Positions 35,358 through 47,972 are shown, counted from the first letter of the stretch. The stretch: 64,000 nucleotides of DNA from Galdieria partita (GCA_025991245.1 BQMJ01000010.1:243304-307303), one strand, 5' to 3'. Translations and numbers: made by a program. Notes: generated from the letters alone by a model not told the origin.

Positions 35358-38300
35358 TTAACTCAGATCTACAGATATTTCTCTACTGTTGCTCCTCCGA
35401 AAGGAAGAATCAACATCTTCACCAGGACTGATAGTCGCAAAACTTTCCCGATAACTGGAAGAAGTTTTCCACATACCATTATTGTTATTCGATGACACTT
35501 CTTCCATTTCTTCCAGCTTCTGAGAATAAACATCATAGGAAAGCGACAAGTTCATAGTCTCCACTGATGTCCCCTTTCTGTGTTGCTCTTCCAACGAAAT
35601 ACTTTCCAGACCCTTTTCAATATATTCTCGAAATACAAAACTGGTTGCTTCCAAATAAGGTGTAAGGTCTACGTCAGGATATAATCGGCGGAACTCATAG
35701 AGCTCTCGTAGACCGCTCTTTGTAAACTCTTTTGTACTTATCCTTTCGAAAATCTTTTCAAGACTTTCACGAGATAGCTGTTCCACTTCTGCTTGAGGCT
35801 TTCTAGGTGTCTCTGGCAAAGTTTCTTTCACATGGTTATCTACTGGAACTGTCTTGCCTTCAAGAAATTCTTCAAGTAAGTGACTCAACTGCGGTTTGGT
35901 TTCCAAAGGAACAAGACTAGTGAACTCCCAAATTTTGTTGCCATGTGTCTTTACCAATTCGCCAAGCAAAGCTGTCACCATTTGAAATCCTGCATCTGAG
36001 CCTTCATTGTCCAAGTCCCCCTTGACACTCTGCTTTCGACCTTTCTTAGCACAACGCGCAGTTAAATATATGTGAATATCTCTCAACAACATTGCAACAT
36101 TAACTGAAGAAAATCCAGTTTTGGAAAGTTTCGAAATACATTTCACTATCAGGGAAATCTTCTTCGTTGCCTGTTCATCAGTCTTACTTCCACTCTCTCT
36201 CAGTCTAGTGTCTTCTTCCTTACTTAAAAGCTCAAACAAAACACTATATAAGGATGTTCTGTCAGAGTTTTCTAAAATTTTAAGTACTAATAAATTCAAT
36301 GCTCGTACAACCTGACTTCCATCTTTCCACAAAGGTATTTCAGTAGACAATAGCCTGGTGAGTAACTCATCCAATAGACATGAGGAGATCCGCGGATCCA
36401 ATAGAGCAACAAAACTCTTTCTCAAGCAGATTTGCATTAGACCATTCAATAAATACTTCAACTTTCTCATATTCACCTCATCACCAGAACAGGAATCACA
36501 AACACTTCGAATACGGTCTAATAAAATTTGAGTAATCGTAGATGACTCTGGCAAAAATAAACTTTCACTAGAAGGACTTTGAAGAACAAGACAGAAACTC
36601 TTTACACCTTCAATTTGTGTATCTGTCTCGTTGGAAGAAAGCATCTTAATTACTTGAGTTGGTTCTACTTCTCGACTCTTGGAAGAAATTGTGGCCGAAA
36701 CAGCAAAGCTTTGATCGGTATCTGAGGATATCGATGTACGGCTCGTCATATCTTCCATTTGAACTCCATTTGGTAAAAGCTCTGAGGACGCTGAACTTTT
36801 GATGTCGTTTCTATCCGTTTCTAAACCAGTCAATGCATCAAATGATTTGCTTCGACTTCTTCGATGATATCGAGCGTTCAAGGATGCTGCATTTTCACTC
36901 TTCAACGGGGTTCCCATTTGCATAGGTTCCTTACTGTCTGTAATATGAGCGGTCACTGAAGAAATGGGGCTTTGTTCTATCTTAACGGAGTCGGTGATCT
37001 CTGAAACCTTCATTTTATCTCCACTGTCAAGAGAAGTTTTTGCTTCGCTTGAAATTGATGTACGTCGAAATGAGGAACTCTTTGATATTACAGGAATTCT
37101 CGACGAAGATGATAAGGTGTTTGTGCTTTCCTTCATGTCAAGCTTAAAATCTGCAATGTTGGGTTCAGGTAGTGAAGTTTGGATAGACCTGCGAGCACTA
37201 TTTGGTGACTCACGATTCTGCTTTTCTTCATTGCCATTCCCTTGAGAGTTATCTAAATGCTGACGTGAGGAAAGCTTGTGAGCGGAAGATAATTTTGGCT
37301 TTAGAAGAGAATTGCTGGTTACATGCCTACTCATTCTCTTCTCCGGTGTCTTCGACTGATTCATTCCAAGCCTTTCTTCAATGAACTGTCGTTGGTCTTC
37401 TGATACATCTCCAACTCTCTTCCAAAACTGAATAGGATCACTCGAATAAATCCGATTCAAAATAGTCTGAGCAAGTTTGGAGATAGAAGAATCTTTATCG
37501 GATAGATGCTCGACAAAATAAGAAGCTGTTTCCATAGGAAACATTTTCATATTGATTTCGTCCATAATCATCGAAATTTCTTCCAAGCACTCTACTCTAG
37601 AACGAGGATTCTTGGACTTGAGTCCGTCAATAAGATAAGGGATGAATTTCTCCCTCGGCAATATCTTCTTTAGACATTGGTAGGATCGTTTTACGTTGTT
37701 ACGAATCAAAGGCTTTAAACTTCCAAACCTTGCAATTTACTGTCAGTCAACAATGTCAAGAAAAGATAAAAATATTATACTCACTTTTCACATAACACAG
37801 GTAAAAGAAAGCTTGCCTCATAGTCTGAAATGTAAAACTCATGTCGCTCAAGGAAATCGCATAAACTTGCAATGAATTCCAAAGCTTTTAACATACTAGA
37901 AGAGCTTCCTTCATCATTTATGCGCAGGGCAATCCATCGGAATAGTATATCTTCATTATCCAAAACAGCCAGTTCATCCTCAGCAATGGCAGCATTCAAA
38001 TCTCCAAGTGCTTCCAAATGTTCTTTAAAGTTAAAGCTAGGAGCACTCATCTTCGAAAAAAGAGATGCAGAGACAACTTCCTTCAATTCATTGTGAACTG
38101 ACTCGATAATAACTGTTGAAAAAGTGTCAAAAGCTATTCCAGGTTTCCTTTTGGGTGCTCTAATTTCTCGGTCCTTTCGTCCAGTATTCCTTTTCAAGGC
38201 ACATTCCCTTGACTTTTCAGTGACTGTTCGCTTTTTTGGAGTTCCGCTAACATTATTTTCTCGAATCCTAACATTGCTATTCGAACTTTTCTGATGTACC

Positions 38301-41300
38301 AAGTTCCGTTGAGTACTGGTAGTCACAATTGTCGATTGTGGTCTTCTAAGGGCTCGTTCTCGAGAGCTTCCAGAGCTTTGAGACTTGGATTGATTTGACT
38401 CGGACTCCGATACTTCACTCTCCAGCCTTTCCAAAATTGGCTTCATATGTGTCAGTAGGTTTTCAGACTTGGCTTTTATTTGACGTTGAACAACAGATAC
38501 ACCAAGTTGTTGTGAAATCCACTCAATTAGTTGCTCCCCAAATTGACGCACTTCAAGTGTTTTACTTTGTATACAGGCAGTTGCACAATCGACCCAAACC
38601 AAAACATCAGCTTCTGTTGCTTCCAAATTCCTATAGTTGTCACATGAGTTGAGATGTGGAAGAATCCATTGCAGGATTTCCTTCCTGAGTTGGGCATTGT
38701 CTTGTTGCAAAATCGATGGTAAGTTCTTCAGAAGAAAACCCAAACCAATTTCTGTTCGGCAACGTTCCAAACATGCTAAAGAAGCTTCTCTTACGTTCTT
38801 CTTACTGTCTGCAACACCTACTGTGCAAACAGCAGGCAATACATGCTTTGCTATATTAGAACCAGAGCTTCCCAATGATAAAAGAAGCTTTTCTAGTACA
38901 ACCAAGCCATATGCTGCAAGGTTTCTATTTGTATCACTTATTCTACTCTTAAGTGCATTCACTAGTTCCATATTTACATTTGGTTCGATTGAATATCTTG
39001 CATCTCGAAGTATGGCTTCCACGCTACTTAGAGCTTCCTGTCTTATCTTCCAATTTTTATCACCAAGTTCATTTACAAGCTTCGAAGTCACTTTTGAACT
39101 AATATCAGTTTTAGAAGGCTTTTCGGAAGCCGAAAAGTTAACGTTGTTTTCTGTAGAAGGAATGGAATCTAACTTGGCATTGGAACGTATGGATCTCTTG
39201 GCAATATCAAAGTCTTTCGGCAATTTAGATAATTCACCTTCAAAACTTGCAATCAATTGAGATTTTACTCCATGTTGCTCTAATGCACAACGAATAGAAG
39301 AGTTTGGAAATTTAACCTGCAAAACAGCAGCAAGTTTGGCTGCACCTGAGCGAACCAGCGGAGATGAATGTTCAAACAAGGATGGAAGCAATGACAGAAT
39401 GGGTTCTTTTGGTATAGCCTCTACATTGAATTCCAAAACTAGTTTCTCGAGCAAAGAGATAATGTTGGTAACTAACTTGGGATTTTTCGCCTCTTTTAAA
39501 GTCTTGGATACATAAATGTGAGCAACGGTCACTGGCATCACAATTTCAGCTGCTTCTAAGAGGAAATCTATTGCTAATGATGAAAACTTGGGATCACCCA
39601 ATTTTTCAACAGAACCAATTCCAAAGTCTTTGAGAAGTTCCGGTTGAATGGTATTGCAGGACTGGCACACAATCTTCAGAATTTCTAGTTTGTTGCGAAC
39701 GACAATAGCATTGGAATCTTTCAGCCCCCCATTTTTGGATAATACAGTGCAGATGACTTTGGCAAGATGATTGACGTCAACAACACTACGAAATAGTTCG
39801 GGAACTGCATTCTTGAGTTCTTCTGTACTCGAAACTCGCTGTTTAAAGTCATTGCTTGAGAAGTGTGCAATGGGAATATTGGGAAAAAGCTGCTTCGCGC
39901 TGATTTCGAGTTCCTCTTCACTCAGTTGAGATTCCTGTTGTTCACTGTATACAACCGTTGACTGTGGTTTGACTGTTATCGGTTCTTGATTAGAAATTGA
40001 TGCAACGTTCTTCGTTCCACTTGGACTAGTGTTTGACTTTTGAGGCTTTGAAGGTTTCGAGGACGTCGAAGAACCTGAAGATACCGACACCGAGTGACGT
40101 TTCGATTTGGATACAAGTCTTGGTCTCGAGCTTTTTAGTGACAGTTGCTTGTCGTTTCTCTTGTTGTCCGTTCCTGAAGTAGAAGTAGTATGACTCTCAC
40201 GTTGATTTGCTTTGGATGTTGTTACATCCCTCGATCTATTGGATGATCCTCGTAACACAGGTACTTCCGAAACAAAGTGTTGGAGCTTTTCTTGTCTTAT
40301 GGTGTCTAGAGACTCTACAAAAGAAGATAACGTGTTTTCGCCTACCAAGCACGTCAATACTGCCAAACAAGATAATGCAGCGTCTCGCACATCGGGAGTC
40401 GAATCTTCACTAGCTTTGATGAACAGTGGTGCCAAGTCTTTTACGTTACTTTTAAAGGAGGAACCAGGAAAAATGTTGGAACGTAGACAGCTGTCAATCC
40501 ACTGAAGAGCAAGTGCTCGAGCAGCAGGCACCTTGTTTGACACAGCAGTTGATATTTCTTCCTTAATGTCTGCAAGCTGAATACACTTTTTATAGAAAAG
40601 AGTCTTCAATGTGGACATGACTGCTTCGACCAGTACTTTGTTCTTTTCCTTTAATCTCATAAGCAATTCGCCTGCAATGAGTCTGCTATAAGTTGCAAAA
40701 TTTTCTCTAAGGCCTATGGCAAGACTTTCAACGCATCTTGAGGCTGCTGCAGTCACATTCACATTTACTTCTTTGGCAAGAATTCTCTTCAACTCCTTCA
40801 CTAAAGGGATAAAGTCGCCATTGATAATCTTCTTCCCTTCACAGTTGGTACTTATGTCATCTAGAGCTTGCTTCTTTATCGACCACTTTTTACAATTCAA
40901 CGCAGTGTAGAAATCAACCTTGTTGCCTTCATCTAACTCGTATTTCATGTGGGAAATTTTTGCAAGCAGATCAATTTCTGGTGCCAAGTCCAGTGCATTG
41001 TCGGTTGTTTGCTCGACTTCCTCATCATTTTCATCCTTTTCTTCTTTATCCGCTGTACCATCTTGGTTCATATCGTCGCCTTGCTCTTCTTTGCTCTTTG
41101 TAAGACGTTTAGGGCGGGGCTTTTCTCCTTTCCATTCATCAAATGTAGCTTCCAATTCTCGTTTGGTCACTTCTTTGAAGCTTTCAGTAATAGGCTTTAT
41201 TGCCTCACCAAGCCATTTGTACATTTCGACGATCAATGCTTTCGTAGCGTTTCTAACGTCTGCATTACTGTGTTCCATGAGAGGTGGTAGCAGTTTTGCG

Positions 41301-41853
41301 ACAAACTTGACATTGATCGTGTGGATACCGAAAATATCTACTGCTTCTCTAACAGAGTCTACACAACTGGATACCACCTTTGGAGTCTTGTGGTTGAAAC
41401 CTGTCGCGATACCCTCTACTGCTTGTTCACCAGCCTCAGCATAGACAAATGCTAGAAACACTTCATGTCCTCGTTGTTTGTTTGTTGGTCTTCCTGTAAA
41501 GGCTTTGTCTGCAACAGTTTTGCAAACTTCGGTTGCACATTTTTTTACCTAGTTGAAGGTGATCTCATCAATTGAAGCTGTAAGTATATGTCACTAACCA
41601 TAGCAGAAGGTGCCCTTTCTGCAAAGATAATAATAGCTTCCAGTCCTGCAAGCTGTGCCGCAGCATTGGCATCTTTTGCAAGTTTCACAAGACAACTTTG
41701 GTACTCTTCAAAACGTGCGTTTTCGTCGGTTGAAAGTTTTTGGAACAAAGAGGCCAAATCTTTGTAGCTTTGCTCCCGTACCTTCCATAAGTTATGTGAC
41801 AGACGATCAACGAGCTTAAGTTTCAATGCCTCCTTTACTTCTTCTTCGGACAT
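35358..41853 (-). CDS. TOG-domain microtubule polymerase, XMAP215/ch-TOG/MOR1 family
   Basis: Microtubule plus-end polymerase and spindle factor. Exons 41853-41599, 41548-37785 and 37728-35358 with introns of 50 and 56 nt encode about 2,129 residues, similar to vertebrate ch-TOG (about 2,030). TOG1 is typical: HNLWKVREQSYKDLASLFQ, LAGLEAIIIFAERAP, then GRPTNKQRGHEVFLAFVYAE. Further HEAT arrays follow, with at least four TOG-like blocks separated by Ser/Thr/Lys-rich linkers that may bind the microtubule lattice (for instance near residues 510-600 and 1140-1240). The last 650 residues are mostly Ser-rich with a small helical C-terminal part. Number and limits of TOG domains were judged by eye. 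Confidence 0.9.
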
Positions 41854-42012
41854 GAGTCCTGGTCCAAGACCTACCTATCTATCTACCAACCCTGACGAGA
41901 GATTGATCGTTGCAAATTGAAGTTGGTTTGAATTGCCAACGTGTCTTTTCAAATTTACCCGCGTCACTTAATTCGAAAATTAAAAAGTCCCAAACGCACC
42001 GAATGTTGGTTG

Positions 42013-42101
42013 GATCCCGTGGCCTAACGGATAAGGCGCCAGACTTCGGTTTGGTACAAGAGGTAATCTGGAGATTGCGGGTTCAAGTCCCGTCGGGGTC
42101 G
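42013..42101 (+). tRNA. tRNA-Arg (anticodon TCG) with 16-nt intron
   Basis: Acceptor strands GATCCCG and CGGGGTC pair (with one T-G wobble) and discriminator G follows. The anticodon stem CCAGA/TCTGG encloses 23 nt. Removing 16 nt after the base 3' of the anticodon leaves the seven-base loop CTTCGGA or an equivalent, so the anticodon is TCG. That is the canonical position for a nuclear tRNA intron. The T arm is GCGGG-TTCAAGT-CCCGT. Confidence 0.92.
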
Positions 42102-43083
42102 TCGTAGTTTTTGCTTTGGGAACAAATCTTGTTGATAATGAGATGCTATGAAAAGTTGCTGTTTTTGTTTTTCAGTTGAACAGTAAACCTTTGGCGTTAG
42201 TCTTAGGAGAGTATGTTGTTCGGAGTGTTTAAGAGTTGAGAGTGGTAGGTTTACTTGCGCTGTAAGAAGCTGGAAGCATTCCTGGTTCTATTTAAGAAGG
42301 GCTGCTAGTGATTGTCACATTGCTACTTTCTAAAGATAGATGTTAGTTAGAGTTGCCTCAATTTGGTAAGAACTTTTTGAGGGCCTTTCAAAGTAGCAAT
42401 ATGTCAGTTTAGGCGGTAGTTGATCAGAGTTGGATGCTAGCTTTCGAAATGTCGATAACAAGAACCGTTTGCTTTGACAAGTTGTTTCCATTCTCGTCAC
42501 AAATATTTTTGTGGTGAAAGAGGTAAATTTTCTTTAGGGAGTTTCTATTAGATTGCTGTATGCACCCTGTTCAAAGTCATAAAGCTTAAGAGCTCTACGA
42601 TTAGAGACCAACTCAACTTTTGTCTTCGGAACCTCGCCTTCAGAGAACGAAGCTATATGGATCTTAAGATATAGTGGAAAAGATAGTCTTCTTCAAAATC
42701 TCAAAAGAGCAATCAGTAAAAAGGAAGACTTGAAAATACTAGTTTTCAAGAAAGGATTCGCTTCGGATAAAAATTGTAGCTCTATGTCACTAGATTTCAA
42801 GAAGGATTAAAATAGTTTTGTATTGAATAAAGCAAACAGGGAGAATTTCATGCTAGTCAATCCCAAAGGCACCAAGCACAAGGAGTAATTTTAGCTTTCC
42901 TTACGAATAATCTACTGGAAGTCTTGCGGAGCAATTATCTCCAAAAATAGCATTGCATTTACGGAACAAAGTTGTTTAGGTTCAAAGTCTACTTCTTGTC
43001 ATAAATCGTTGTATTTCTTCAATTATTTGAGCTGGATAGTTGTGGTACCGAAAGTCAAATTGAGAGATTGCGTTTCAGCTACC
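42102..43083 (+). other. Gene-free interval of about 1 kb
   Basis: Between the tRNA-Arg gene and the UreE homologue. All frames are broken by frequent stops, and no tRNA, splice-consistent exon or repeat was recognised. It may hold the UreE promoter. It marks the beginning of the change from dense to sparse gene content. Confidence 0.5.
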
Positions 43084-43845
43084 ATGGTCAGGCGAGTCAT
43101 CAGAGTTTTAGAACAGCGTTACGCTAGCCCACGCTTTTGGGTAACTCTACCCTTTTCTGCAAGAAGGCTACGCACAGGACAAAGGTTTTTTCTAGATAAC
43201 GGTGAAGAAGTTGAATTTGACTGTCCATATAGTAGTCTTCTTACTCCAGGACAGCAGTTGGAGACAGAACAAGGAGATATTGTGGAGATCATAGGCGAAG
43301 AAGAGCCAGTTTCTGTTGCTATGTTACGTCAGAGTCATCCTGTGTTATTCGGTAAGGCGTTTTATATTTTGGGAGTTTTTCGGATACCCTTTGAATTGGG
43401 TAGAGATTGGTTGCGATATCCAGTAAACAACCAAGTTGATAAGAAACTGGCGGAACTGGGTTTAGAAATATATACAGAGAAAGCCATCTTCTGCCCAGAG
43501 AGAGATACGTTTATGTATCAGACTTTGATAGAGGCTTTGGGATATCCCAACAGTGCAGTAACGACGAACAGTTTTTCACTATCTAATGGTTCTGCCCAAG
43601 ATTATATTCAACCTGCAACTCCATTTGATAGACCTAGCGATTCCACTGGTTTTATAAGTGAATCCCCTTATCAAGAGGACATTTCATATCAACCCAATCT
43701 TCCGTATGTACAGGCACAACCCGAGTATAATAATAGAGTATATATCGTCCAAGACCAATATGGTTACGATCCTAATAATATTCAATATTTGCCACCTCAA
43801 TCTAATTCGGGAGGTTTCTTCAGAAGGTTGTTAGATGACTTGTAA
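43084..43845 (+). CDS. UreE-like protein lacking the nickel-binding histidines
   Basis: Homologue of the urease accessory metallochaperone UreE. Intronless, 253 residues from the first in-frame ATG. Residues 5-140 follow bacterial UreE throughout: RVLEQRY, TLPFSARRLRTGQRFFLDNG, a DIVEIIGEEEPVSVAMLR strand, the FYILGVFRIPFEL helix and LAELGLEIYTEKAIFCPE. However, the metal ligand His of the LGNRH motif is Arg here (LGVFR, residues 96-100), and the LRYHHDH motif has become LRYPVNN (110-116). The C-terminal tail (about 155-253) has no histidine and is rich in Pro, Ser, Tyr, Gln and Asn. The fold is clear; nickel delivery is unlikely by the usual ligands. UreE is rare in eukaryotes, so acquisition from a bacterium is a reasonable inference. 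Confidence 0.82.
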   Translation: MVRRVIRVLEQRYASPRFWVTLPFSARRLRTGQRFFLDNGEEVEFDCPYSSLLTPGQQLETEQGDIVEIIGEEEPVSVAMLRQSHPVLFGKAFYILGVFRIPFELGRDWLRYPVNNQVDKKLAELGLEIYTEKAIFCPERDTFMYQTLIEALGYPNSAVTTNSFSLSNGSAQDYIQPATPFDRPSDSTGFISESPYQEDISYQPNLPYVQAQPEYNNRVYIVQDQYGYDPNNIQYLPPQSNSGGFFRRLLDDL

Positions 43846-43864
43846 AGTTTCTTCATTATTGTTC

Positions 43865-44148
43865 CTATCTGGACAAACTTCCTTGTACGACATTCCAACA
43901 AGTTTTCTCTTCTAAAAAGAGTTTCTCTCGTCTCCTCAATTTCTTCTCCTGAGGAGGCATATTTTGTTTAGGCACGGTTAAACTTTCAGAACAACTAAGA
44001 TGTTCTGAAACATCATTCTTACTTTCACCGCCTGATACGCTCTCTAAAATTAATTCCTATGCAGCAAGTCAACATATTTTGGAATCAAACTACTACCACT
44101 AGTTGGTTTTAAAATAACAGGCGAAATATAGACAATAAAAATAGACAT
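43865..44148 (-). CDS. Possible small gene convergent with UreE-like gene
   Basis: Not recognised. A 64-codon open segment (44056-43865) follows a good GCATAG acceptor and ends 20 bp from the UreE-like stop on the opposite strand. It reads as a plausible acidic-then-basic segment (ESVSGGESKNDVSEHLS, later PPQEKKLRRREKLFLEEK). An ATG exon at 44148-44119 with a GTTATT donor would join in frame across a 62-nt intron to give 73 residues. The first exon is uncertain; a longer upstream frame exists but ends in a stop just past the junction. It could equally be the 3' end of a decayed gene. Confidence 0.33.
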
Positions 44149-44659
44149 GACAACATCAATACAAATGGTTTCTGATTATCATTTATATAAGGCAAGGTAG
44201 AACTGGAACAAATCAATAAAAAACAACATGTAAAATCTTATCCTATTAAAGACTATCAACAAAGGTCTATTTGATATGCTAATCAAGCACAGCTATAATG
44301 GCTGAGGCTGGTTTGGGACAGTTAGATTTAGGCGATACTGCTTGGAAGGCCCCAAGTCGAATATCCCCCTTATGTCAACAATTTGAGATTTGTGACAGTT
44401 AGAAGTCTTAAATTTCCTAGATACTTTGGAATAAAGCACTGTGCTAATAAAAAAAATCTTTCCACATGACTTGGTCATATACATTTTCTAGAAACTTTTC
44501 GACTTCTGTAACAATTGCTATCGAAGTTATTCACATGTTTATCTTCGATCTTTACAAGCTATGCCAAAATAACAAAAATTTCCGTCACATTTTGGGCAAC
44601 TGTCTATCTAACTCATTTTTTCAAGCAGTCTAAAGCTTTTATTATAATACTTTTTTGAC

Positions 44660-45047
44660 TCATTTCTATTCAAAGATTTTTCGACCCAAGACAATGTTGC
44701 TTATAAATGGATAGTTGACTCAGAATCAATGTTCAATGCTTTCATGTCTGAATGTCTCCGGCCTCTTTGCAAGAGAATCAGGAAGAGAAAACCTTCATGG
44801 CTAGATGATAGCATCAACCAAAATTGTCTATTCAGGAAGGATTCTTTATGAAGCGTTTAAGAATAAAATTTCTAAAGAGCAATTCATCAGTTCATTTCCT
44901 AGAGACTCCCGATATGAATATGAGACGGTTCTACTATTGACTTTTACATACGTATTCAATGATGTAACTGGAAAAATTTCAAGTTTTTTACAATTTGAAA
45001 AGAGCCTTGAGGACACTAAGAAAATTTTATCGGTACACAAGGCTTGA
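44660..45047 (+). pseudogene. Possible decayed coding remnant
   Basis: Two adjoining open segments in different frames have protein-like composition. The first (about 44660-44870) contains NVAYKWIVDSESMFNAFM and a basic stretch. The second (44805-45047, ATG) contains KNKISKEQFISSFPRD and ends in a charged helix. The frame change lies in the overlap at about 44805-44870. A frameshifted gene remnant is the simplest reading, but an unspliced gene or chance is possible. No family is recognised. Confidence 0.22.
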
Positions 45048-45049
45048 TG

Positions 45050-46710
45050 CTTGAGCCAAGTCTAAACGAAATCAATCACATTAGATGAGACATTATATAT
45101 GACACTGTTAAAATTTCGAGTCGATGACTTTGCGTTTGAACCAATTACTCTGTACTTGAATGATTTCTTGATTGACACAATCAATTTTCGAAGTAACCTA
45201 TGTATATAGTTTACAGGAGTAGTCAGGCCTCAGTATTCAAGTACATCAAAATCTCAAGGTTGTCAACTTGGATTCAAGGCTTCAACTCTTTCTAAAGTCA
45301 GTGTTACTGTGACGAGTATCTCTGGCTTCTCAGGATTGTGAGGATTGCAACTGTTGGACAAATTCTTAGCATCACCAATCTAGCATGTATACCATTCTCT
45401 AACAATTCGTACTCCCTTTAATGTCTATTGAAACTTCTCTAGTTTATTTCATACCTATAATAAGCTGAATTGCAAAACTATTATTCGCTTCCAAATCTTT
45501 TGCAGTGCTACTGCAAAAGCAACCCAAGTATAAACCTATCCAAATGAATGAATCAGTAATTGTGAAGAAAGGACCAATTCGTACTGGGCTCATTATTATT
45601 ATTTGTAAAATCGAAAAAAATGTAGACTAGATTCTGTTTAAAAGCAAAGTTCGCTCCAAATAGAGTTGTTATTTGTCGACAAGAGACAATCCCGAGACTG
45701 ATATCTCAAGAATAACAGACTACTTGAAATGCCCTAGAAATACTCTAAGCTTCAATCTTACATCCATACAACCAGTATCAGATAGTAATGATAAAAGAAT
45801 AAATTGTTTTCATAGAACATTGGATTATGATTCATTCTCTCAAAGATACAACTCACAAGACAAAAGATAGCAGTATAATTCATTTTGAAAAATAAAGTTA
45901 CATTGAAAGACTGTATTGGGATATCCAAAGTATTTTGAAAACTAAAGCAAAGGAAGAAATATTTGCTACGAGAACAAACCTTGAACACTACGATGAGGTA
46001 GACTAATGTATGTTGAATTGACAAAGTGCAGAGATCTTGAAAAATATTGTATTCGAAACAAGTTGTCTAGAAAAGGATTGAGTGAATGAGATGAAATAAA
46101 AAAGATTGTTTCAAAGATACATCATATTTGATGAACATTCCACATTCTAAAGCTGTTTTGGGAAATAGTTTGAATCCAAATTTGCAAACACAATTCATTG
46201 AGTTTTGTCAATCACACAAGTTCTATTTTTTTCATTTGGTTCCCTTTATCGATATTCACGATATCTATAGATTGTTTGCAAAGAAATATGCATGGTGAAG
46301 GAAAGGGGAATATAACTCTTTCAATCAGCTACTACTCAAAGAGAATTTCCTGTATTATTCTATTGATTGATGAATTTTGCTCGGAAGATCAAGAATTATA
46401 GGGAAATTATTGGTTTTTAGAACTTTGTACACTCAAGAGACAATCAGTCAACCGTTTCTTTTCATTCTACTTCACGTGTCAGTAAAACTTTTCTCGTCTT
46501 GAAACTTTTTCTGGTAAAAATTTGAAACTTTGGCAGTATGTAGGAGAATATGGAACAGAAAGAGAATACATTCATTTGTATTCCTCGAATAGTGAAAAGT
46601 CGCAAAAAGTAGCAACAAAAAAAGGCCAAGAGATTGCACAATAGAGATCATCATACTATACAAGGAGAAGCCACTAAGTAACAATTGGATTCAAACTATA
46701 GTCCAACTTT
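45050..46710. other. AT-rich subtelomeric sequence, no gene seen
   Basis: Long runs of A and T, no convincing exon on either strand. A short stretch at about 45805-45890 resembles 49070-49140 (shared core around TTCATAGAACATTGGATTAT and CAAAGATACAACT), so it belongs to the dispersed subtelomeric repeats. Confidence 0.5.
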
Positions 46711-46714
46711 ATGT

Positions 46715-47000
46715 CTAAACACAGAAGGAAGAAAGACAGTAGTAATAGAAAAAACAGGAACAAAAAATCAACTGCTTTCTAATATATGAACAAAAAAGCC
46801 TATCTGACGAAGAATATCTCAATTCAATTATTCTTAAAAAATAAAAATTGAACAAGAAAGTTATGTCGTAAGAGTACACATTGTGAAGCCGACCAAGTGA
46901 TTCTAAGTTGAACCCTTTTGAGCATAGATAACATGAGGCTTAAAAATTTTTAACCAAAACTCAAAGTTCATTTTTTAAGGAATTCAAGAAGACTACCAGT
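46715..47000 (+). repeat. Dispersed subtelomeric repeat E, copy 1
   Basis: About 285 bp that aligns by eye with 60095-60385 in the same orientation. Shared landmarks in order are GACAGTAGTA, TGAACAAA-AGCCTA, ATTCTTA-AAAATA-ATTGA, GTGATTC and TTTACCAAAAC. Both copies are full of stops. No known mobile element was recognised. Confidence 0.6.
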
Positions 47001-47439
47001 GTAATAGCCATCATTATCTTCATCATAGCCATTTTAATGTCCATCAACTGGAAATAATATAGTATACTTGGAACTTACAGAAATGATTCAACTCGAATGA
47101 ACTGGGCAATCGACAATTTTAAAAGTTCTTCTGTGTAAAATGGATTCGAAACATCCTTATAAAGAAGAATTGGGTTTCGACTCAAATTCATCTGACAGAA
47201 TTGCCTAAATGGATACAAATATAGTAGAATTGTAACCATAGACAGATGGGTTTTGAATCACAAGAACAATTCAAGCATAGAATCCAAGCACAAAAGAAGC
47301 TAAGAATTTACTCAATTCATTTTGTTGGAGAGTAACATTATGATTTGTAAAGATTCAAGATTCACTGAACAAAGTAAAATAATCCCGCTTCAATGCAATG
47401 ATACTGCCTCAAAGCAAAACGATAAGTTTAGACAAAGAT

Positions 47440-47950
47440 GCCTATAGAGTCAAACAGTGGGTTCGAACGAGAAACTTTTCAAGACCAAACTTTGCCACCA
47501 AAGCCCTGCTAGTATTGGTCGTAACTGCCAAAGACTTGAAACTTGAGTTCCATAAAGCTTGAAAAATACTTGTCTTTAGTCCAAGTTCATGTTGTACGTA
47601 CCTCAACCTGGATCCTTGTTGAAAACTGTTGCTTTTATTTTCTGGTAAGTTTACAGGCGTTTTTACTATGTAGACTACTGTGGAAAAAGTCGGCATAAAG
47701 AGTTCTCAATTGTTTTTTAAGTTTGAATCCCTGCCCATATACAGTCTTGTCGTGTAACTTGGTTTTTCATACTACAAAGTCTTGTGAATTGCTGCTATGA
47801 ATCCTCTTTTGTGGCACACTCATCAAGGTCTTTTGTAGCACTCGAAGTACATTCTGAGTCGATTCTTGTCTTCTTCAAACAACCAGTTCTTTTATTTGTC
47901 AGTTTATGACCATTTAGAGTCTCTTATCTAACTGGGAAGGACAGAGGAGC
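47440..47950 (-). pseudogene. Decayed fragment of a Crinkler/RHS-like NTPase paralogue
   Basis: On the minus strand this segment aligns by eye with 54506-54905 and, at the protein level, with the middle of the intact gene at 50327-52734 (the region between Walker B and the LEPLS motif). In one frame a piece reads NVLRVLQKTLMSVPQKR, related to FFRLYTKLAMMNT in the intact gene; in another, GFKLKKQL stands where the intact gene has YENVKHYL. Several stops and at least one frameshift interrupt it. Only the fragment is described here; it is not a working gene. Confidence 0.5.
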
Positions 47951-47972
47951 GGTTTGCTTGATTGGACGAAGT

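Noticed and set aside
40920-41444. Long plus-strand frame (174 codons)
   Set aside because: Shadow of the TOG protein exon on the opposite strand; Ser-rich composition is produced by the antisense of Glu/Lys/Ala codons.
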